Source: an uncultured Alphaproteobacteria bacterium (lineage in GTDB: Bacteria > Pseudomonadota > Alphaproteobacteria > RF32 > CAG-239). Taken from it: a stretch of 64,000 nt of DNA. Below the pieces are notes generated by a model that saw only the letters and a list, made by a program, of their open reading frames with translations, was not told the DNA's origin and searched no databases. The position numbers and the translations under genes are program-made. Position 1 is the first letter of the stretch, and every line of letters begins with the position of its first letter. Shown in pieces: positions 59,693 through 64,000 of this stretch. Where the stretch lies: contig CAKQPS010000001.1 in NCBI GenBank assembly GCA_934270475.1, positions 310,001 to 374,000 of the forward strand. Reading direction: 5' to 3'.

Positions 59693-61084
59693 TTATTTAC
59701 CGGCAAGGATATTGCTGAAGAGTTCGTGCACTGTCGGAATATGTCCGCCGGCATAAAGCGGATCGCTGCCAAAACGATATACATTGTGACCAGCAAAAGC
59801 CAAATTGTTTTGTACATCGCCGTTGTGTCCGATTTCCATCAAAGTATGATGAATACAATAGGTGCGCGGGTCGGGGATTTTACCAGTTGTGCCGTTGGCA
59901 CGCGACCAGCAGGAGAATTGACATTGCGACAGGCAACCGACGCAGCGGGCGCGCTGCTGCTGCATTTCCTGCCATTCGCTTGGAGTTAAAAAGACCAGCG
60001 TCGAATCCGGAGTTTCTTTGATAATGGTATAGCCGGCTTGTTGCTGCTCTATGATGTGCTTTTGCGCGTCTGCCGCTATATAAACAGTTTTTACGTCTGA
60101 AATAGCCACAGGTGAGTTGAGTTCTGCCGTTTTTTGCAAACTATACGGAATTTCAGCAGCTTTACGGCGCATCAAATTAGCTAAAAAATTGTTTTTTATG
60201 GCTGAAGAATAAAATCCAGTCGGGCTGAATTTTTGCAAGATGACATCGCCTTTTTTAGTGTTCAGCATCAGCTGTTTCCAAGCATCGCTAATTGGACTTT
60301 CTTGGGTAATCATCGGACGGGTGCCGAATTGAAAAGCCACATTTCCCAATTCCGGATTATTTATATAGTCTTGCCAATCAGCCAAACACCATACGCCGCC
60401 GGCGATGATTATCGGAAGTTCAGGCAAACCTAAGTCGACCAAAGCTTGACGCAAAGCAACTAGTCTTTCGTATGGTCGCTGCGGTTCCAGCGGATTTTCG
60501 GCATTTGACAATCCGTTATGTCCGCCCGCTAGCCACGGGTCTTCATAAACCACACCGCCTAAAAATTCGGCGTAGTTTTTAAATGAGCGTTTCCACAAAA
60601 TCTGCATGGCTCTTGCCGAGGAGACAATCGGATAATAATATACGCCGTGCGCCGAAGCAATAGCGCCCAGATTGTATGGCAGACCGGCACCGCAGGTTAC
60701 ACCGTGTATAAGACCTTTGGCACCTTCTAAAACACGGGTAATAACTTCTTCGGAGTCTGCCATTTCCCACAGCATATTGATGTGAATTCTGCCGTTGCCG
60801 CCGGCAATTTCGTGGGCAATCTGCGCCTGTGAAATACCTCCTTTTACGGCATATTCCACCATTTCACGGTGGCGTTTTTCCCGAATCTTTTCATTGAACA
60901 ATTCAGGAATTTCATTGCCGTTTTTATCCAAAGCTGTTGGGCTGACCATAGAAATGGTGCCGACTCCGCCTTCTTTTGCCCAAGCACCCGAACTTTTGCC
61001 GTCGGTGCCGTTAATGCCTTTTCCGCCTTCAACAAGCGGGAAAACTTCAGCGCCGGATATTTTTATTTTATGGAGTTCTTTCAT
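59693..61084 (-). CDS. Nitronate monooxygenase-family flavoprotein with C-terminal cysteine cluster
   Basis: A 463-residue TIM-barrel flavoprotein of the NMO/2-nitropropane-dioxygenase family. VTCGAGLPYNLGAIASAHG near residue 130, GGHNGLSNAENPLEPQRPY near residue 185 (the family's GGHxG), IIIAGGVWCLADWQDYI near residue 225 and VAFQFGTRPMITQESPIS near residue 250 (FMN phosphate site) are visible. The last 90 residues add CVGCLSQCQFSC near residue 380 and a later CIHH, a cysteine-rich tail that could bind iron-sulfur or zinc; most short NMOs lack it. Reaction not known. The gene stands alone between the SD-less unit and the kinase gene. Confidence 0.82.
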   Translation of the reverse strand: MKELHKIKISGAEVFPLVEGGKGINGTDGKSSGAWAKEGGVGTISMVSPTALDKNGNEIPELFNEKIREKRHREMVEYAVKGGISQAQIAHEIAGGNGRIHINMLWEMADSEEVITRVLEGAKGLIHGVTCGAGLPYNLGAIASAHGVYYYPIVSSARAMQILWKRSFKNYAEFLGGVVYEDPWLAGGHNGLSNAENPLEPQRPYERLVALRQALVDLGLPELPIIIAGGVWCLADWQDYINNPELGNVAFQFGTRPMITQESPISDAWKQLMLNTKKGDVILQKFSPTGFYSSAIKNNFLANLMRRKAAEIPYSLQKTAELNSPVAISDVKTVYIAADAQKHIIEQQQAGYTIIKETPDSTLVFLTPSEWQEMQQQRARCVGCLSQCQFSCWSRANGTTGKIPDPRTYCIHHTLMEIGHNGDVQNNLAFAGHNVYRFGSDPLYAGGHIPTVHELFSNILAGK

Positions 61085-61191
61085 CAGTTCCTCTATTTCT
61101 AAAATTTAACTGATGAAAATATAAGACTGTTTGCGAAAAAAATAAAGTAGGCACTTTTAAGTGGCATAGTTTCTTAAAGGAAACGAACGGA

Positions 61192-62652
61192 CTATTCAGC
61201 CAATTTAAATAAATCAAAAGATAAATTATTGAGCGACAAAAAGGCAATTATAAGGCAAATAAAAGCGTAAATTTGCAGCATACTCAAAATATTTTGATTC
61301 TTGGTTTCGGGAATGTATTGCGGAATGAGTGCTAACAAGCGGTTAATTCCTGCCGCCGCAAATAGAATTATGATTATCTGAATAAAAATTCCCAATTCTT
61401 TTAAGGCAGCGGCAAAAGAAGTTATCAATTTGAACAAAAAAGTAAAAAACAGCAGATATAGGGCTAAAAATATGTAATAGCCTTTGTGCAACAGCAATTT
61501 TAAGTTTTCTTGATGCTGCTGCTTGGCTTTAATTTTGTCGGAAGTAAGCTCTGAAACATCAACTCCGCGAATCGTCTGCGGTTCGGTTTGCTGCTTTTTT
61601 AAATTATTCAGGTTGGCTTTAAGTTTTTCATTTATCATACAAAGCCCGCAGCCTTTAGGCGTAAAATATATGTGGTTGTGGTCTTTTTTGCATTGATAAT
61701 GATGTTCTTTTTGCAACAGATAGGCTAAGCGGTCCTGCCATTCCAAAGCGGTAGGGCGCTCATTGCCTTTGGTGAAAGCACGCTCAAACAAAGTCATAGT
61801 AGCTTTGTCAAAATAGTCGTGCATACTGTAAGGGTGGGGCGCTTGATAGGTATCGGGCCAAATTCCATAGGCATAGTGATAGCCGGCAATACGCTCCTGA
61901 ATGGAAAGCATTGCTTCTTTTTTGTTGCGCGGAGTGCCGGAAAATGGGTGAATACCGTCGTTTAATAATTTGAAAATGATAACGGCTAAGGCAAATTTAT
62001 CTTGCTCTTCGCCCATATTCTCACAAGTTTCATTCAAGCCTTCCGGATAAATGTATTCTTCGCTGACATATTCTGCCGGATAGCGCGCTCCGTTTTCTCC
62101 TTTAATGGAAAAGCCGTCGCAGTCAAACATGGCAACCAGCATATTTTCTTTATAAATAGAAACGTTGGAAGGCTTTAGGTCTATGATATAGTGTCCGCAG
62201 GCGTGCAGTGCCGCCACTACCGAGGTGATGTTAAATGCGGCAAATACGCGGTTGATATAAAGTTCGGTCAACCCCAGCTTGCGGCGCACCGCTTTTTGAA
62301 TTAAATAGTCCAAAGAAACCGCTTGCTCAGTGTCTATCAGCGGCATTAAATAGCCCATGCAGTAGCCCTGCTTATCCTCAAGCAAAGCAACAGGCCAAGC
62401 AATTTGGATATATTCCACGCCTTTGTCTTTGATGGTTGGAATATCCGGCTTGTTGTGCAGCATGGCTTCCAGCTTTTTGCGGTTGCTTTCGCTTTTACTG
62501 CGTTCGTGAAAGATTTTTGCCACAATCTTAGGCTGACCGGCAACTTCAAATATTTTGCCAGCGGCGCCGCCTTTATTAAGCATTTTGCCTAACGTGATTT
62601 CTTCATGCTTTCCGTCAGGATATAAGGCTAAATATGTTAAATCTTCCGTCAT
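61192..62652 (-). CDS. Membrane-anchored Ser/Thr protein kinase-like protein of a TerY-P-type triad (YegI-like)
   Basis: A 486-residue protein. A kinase-like domain covers about residues 1-310: glycine loop NKGGAAGKIFEV, VAKIF lysine near residue 45, IIDLKPSNVSIY near residue 154 (catalytic Asp) and FDCDGF near residue 172 in place of DFG. A small zinc-type motif follows (HYQCKKDHNHIYFTPKGCGLC, about residues 313-334 in short pieces). About four C-terminal hydrophobic helices anchor it. The ATG at 62652 overlaps the phosphatase stop (TAATG), so translation is coupled. The order vWA - PP2C - kinase equals that of the TerY-P triad described for bacteria and of E. coli yegL-yegK-yegI. It probably phosphorylates a partner that the vWA protein binds. 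Confidence 0.8.
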   Translation of the reverse strand: MTEDLTYLALYPDGKHEEITLGKMLNKGGAAGKIFEVAGQPKIVAKIFHERSKSESNRKKLEAMLHNKPDIPTIKDKGVEYIQIAWPVALLEDKQGYCMGYLMPLIDTEQAVSLDYLIQKAVRRKLGLTELYINRVFAAFNITSVVAALHACGHYIIDLKPSNVSIYKENMLVAMFDCDGFSIKGENGARYPAEYVSEEYIYPEGLNETCENMGEEQDKFALAVIIFKLLNDGIHPFSGTPRNKKEAMLSIQERIAGYHYAYGIWPDTYQAPHPYSMHDYFDKATMTLFERAFTKGNERPTALEWQDRLAYLLQKEHHYQCKKDHNHIYFTPKGCGLCMINEKLKANLNNLKKQQTEPQTIRGVDVSELTSDKIKAKQQHQENLKLLLHKGYYIFLALYLLFFTFLFKLITSFAAALKELGIFIQIIIILFAAAGINRLLALIPQYIPETKNQNILSMLQIYAFICLIIAFLSLNNLSFDLFKLAE

Positions 62653-63398
62653 TACAGTTTTGCCCACAAAATTGTTTTATCGTCAGAGTTGATGCGCTGT
62701 GCGCGGTTATTGTTTAAAGTGTTGCGCAGAGCTTCAACGGCATGGGTCTTGCGCGGTTCGTTTTCCAAATATTCAATAACCGGAATTAAAAAATTGCGGT
62801 GGATTTTATAGAAATCGCCGGAAAAAGCAAAACCGGTAACACCGTCGGTCATCAGCAAAATACGGTTGGCATTTTCAAAGTCGGTAAAACGCAGGCTGTC
62901 TTGCCAGTCGTCCATGGTGTAAAAGTAGGTTTCGCAAGAAAAAGCACCGTTTTCCGGTTCGGATATAACAAAATTGCCATATTCGCCGTTTTTGAATGCA
63001 ATGCCTGCACCATCGCCGATGTGGAAAAACACGCCTTTGTTTTTTTGATAGAACACGCCGACAATCGTTGCCGAAAAATTAACTAATCCGGCGCTGTTTT
63101 TGCTGTTATTGTTTTTGTGCAGTATAAGTTTTTGGCGGGCAATGTTTATGGCATTGGCTACATCATCGCGAATCGAAGAAATATCAGACTTTATCAGCAA
63201 ATCGCATAAAGTGTCGCAAATTATTTTGGCGCCGATTTTGCTGTATTTTGCCGAGCCGGCTCCGTCGGAAACCACGGCAACCAGTTTATTTTTGGCAGAG
63301 CGGGCACGGCTGTAATCCTGACACGGCAAACCCAGCGACTTGTGCAGGCTGCCGCGGATACTGGTGGATAGTACGTGTATACGCTCGTGTTGTTTCAT
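62652..63398 (-). CDS. PP2C-family protein phosphatase of the triad (YegK-like)
   Basis: A 248-residue PPM-type phosphatase. VVSDGAGSAKYSKIGAKI near residue 37 supplies the first metal-binding Asp (SDGAG), HIGDGAGIAFKNG near residue 124 the second, and RILLMTDGVTGFAF near residue 180 the third (MTDG). The N-terminal STSIRGSLHKSLGLPCQDY is like the T-x-R-G-x-x-H-x-x-x-G-x-P-x-Q-D opening of these triad phosphatases. It would remove phosphates placed by the adjacent kinase. It begins immediately after the vWA stop codon (TAGATG). Confidence 0.85.
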   Translation of the reverse strand: MKQHERIHVLSTSIRGSLHKSLGLPCQDYSRARSAKNKLVAVVSDGAGSAKYSKIGAKIICDTLCDLLIKSDISSIRDDVANAINIARQKLILHKNNNSKNSAGLVNFSATIVGVFYQKNKGVFFHIGDGAGIAFKNGEYGNFVISEPENGAFSCETYFYTMDDWQDSLRFTDFENANRILLMTDGVTGFAFSGDFYKIHRNFLIPVIEYLENEPRKTHAVEALRNTLNNNRAQRINSDDKTILWAKL

Positions 63399-64000
63399 CT
63401 AGTTTTTCTTTTCATTCCAGTCGTTGATGTCGTCTAAATAGTGAGTGGCGTTTGGAGCTGCTTTGGAGATGCAGGAAACGCTGCGGCTCAGCCATAAGAA
63501 AAATTCTGTAAACTTTAAGCCGGTTAAGCGTTTAGGCGGCAAAATGGAAAATTTAGCCAATTTTTCTAAATTAGCGCCCTGCGTGCCGATGGCATGAATC
63601 ACCACTTTTTTATTTTTTTGCGCATAGCGGCAGATTTCAGCAGATTCTTCCCAGCCGTAATCGGTTGGTTCGCCGTCGCTGATTAAAAAAATCCACGGAC
63701 GTTTGGAAGTAATGCCGCAGCTGTCATACAGGCATTTTTGCTCTTCTATTTTTTGCAATGCCAATTCCATGGCTTTGCCGAGCGGCGTCAATCCTCCGGC
63801 TTCCATGGTCGGAGCGCTGAAATTCATGGCGTCGGTCCAATCCGAAGTTATTTGCACCTCATCTTTGCCGAAAGCTTTGATGATGAGCAATTGTACGCGC
63901 GAACTGGCGTCAATATCGTCTTTTAATTCTTTTTCCAGCGCACTTAATCCGGCATTAAGCTGCTTTATCGGTTCGCCGCGCATTGAGCCGGAACAATCCA
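63399..64000 (-). CDS. vWA-domain protein of the triad (TerY/YegL-like), 5' end outside window
   Basis: About 200 residues of a von Willebrand A domain protein. Reading back to the window edge, the frame contains D-C-S-G-S-M-R-G, a complete MIDAS motif (DxSGS), so the gene begins only slightly outside; the ATG at 63983 is internal. LTPLGKAMELALQKI near residue 75 of the visible part gives the second MIDAS residue (Thr) and PWIFLISDGEPTD the third (Asp). The C-terminus is soluble. TerY-type proteins are thought to present a target to the kinase and phosphatase. It is followed directly by the PP2C gene. Confidence 0.85.
   Translation of the reverse strand, partial: DCSGSMRGEPIKQLNAGLSALEKELKDDIDASSRVQLLIIKAFGKDEVQITSDWTDAMNFSAPTMEAGGLTPLGKAMELALQKIEEQKCLYDSCGITSKRPWIFLISDGEPTDYGWEESAEICRYAQKNKKVVIHAIGTQGANLEKLAKFSILPPKRLTGLKFTEFFLWLSRSVSCISKAAPNATHYLDDINDWNEKKN

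Overview
This window reads as chromosome from a low-GC alphaproteobacterium. No taxonomic search was possible, so this is an inference from content. The pointers are the tolC / PopZ-like / valS neighbourhood, a CckA-type hybrid kinase followed by an HdaA-like gene, a MipZ-like ATPase, split PntAA/PntAB/PntB, the leuS-lptE-holA run, and pal-cpoB-tilS. Prepilin-like proteins carrying GRSM(I/L)EMLGVLAI and several SD-less genes with Bacteroidota-like leaders would fit a gut-associated lineage, but that is weaker.

Layout. 1-840: end of an unknown secreted-type CDS, a decayed IS200/IS605 tnpA and palindromic intergenic DNA. 0.8-5.7 kb: PfkB-family kinase, a two-gene chromate-transporter pair, and the pntAA-pntAB-pntB operon. 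5.7-6.7 kb: two SD-less genes on the minus strand. 6.9-8.9 kb: rpsM-rpsK-rpoA with its own sigma70 promoter and no rplQ after it. 8.9-10.2 kb: a cluster of palindromic repeats around a pilin-like gene. 10.4-15.6 kb: OmpA-family lipoprotein, valS, PopZ-like gene, tolC. 15.8-24.3 kb: glgP, a second pilin-like gene, an archaemetzincin-like protease, ddl, DUF3108, trhP-like and miaA. 24.3-29.8 kb: mreB-mreC-mreD-mrdA-rodA, the cell-elongation operon. 29.8-33 kb: two large unknown genes in one operon. 33-37.2 kb: leuS-lptE-holA. 37.2-40.8 kb: repeats, an unknown membrane-protein pair, a BPL_N-domain protein and an unknown SD-less gene. 41-44.6 kb: mraZ-rsmH-ftsL-ftsI behind a four-copy MraZ box. 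44.8-50.8 kb: pal, an inserted unknown gene, cpoB-tilS-HAD-HIT-kdsB. 51-58.8 kb, minus strand: DUF1189-like, hdaA-like, cckA, pgm, mipZ-like, dacF. 59 kb: tRNA-His. 59.2-64 kb: an SD-less unknown gene, an NMO-family flavoprotein, and a kinase / PP2C / vWA triad that runs off the window.

How the genes work together. Much of the window serves the cell envelope and its growth: MreBCD-PBP2-RodA for elongation, FtsL-FtsI for division, Pal-CpoB for outer-membrane constriction, Ddl and DacF for peptidoglycan, LptE and KdsB for LPS. CckA, the HdaA-like protein, the PopZ-like protein and the MipZ-like ATPase represent alphaproteobacterial cell-cycle and polarity control.

Three things are not explained by ordinary housekeeping content. 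First, a dispersed palindromic repeat family (core GTGTAC-N6-GTACAC), mostly just downstream of genes, including one pair of copies with a compensatory stem change. Second, a set of genes without Shine-Dalgarno sequences, most with their own promoter and/or strong hairpin terminator, lying between or inside conserved gene clusters. Third, a two-gene operon of large unknown proteins sharing a short motif. The TerY-P-like kinase/phosphatase/vWA triad is of a known type, but its target here is not known.
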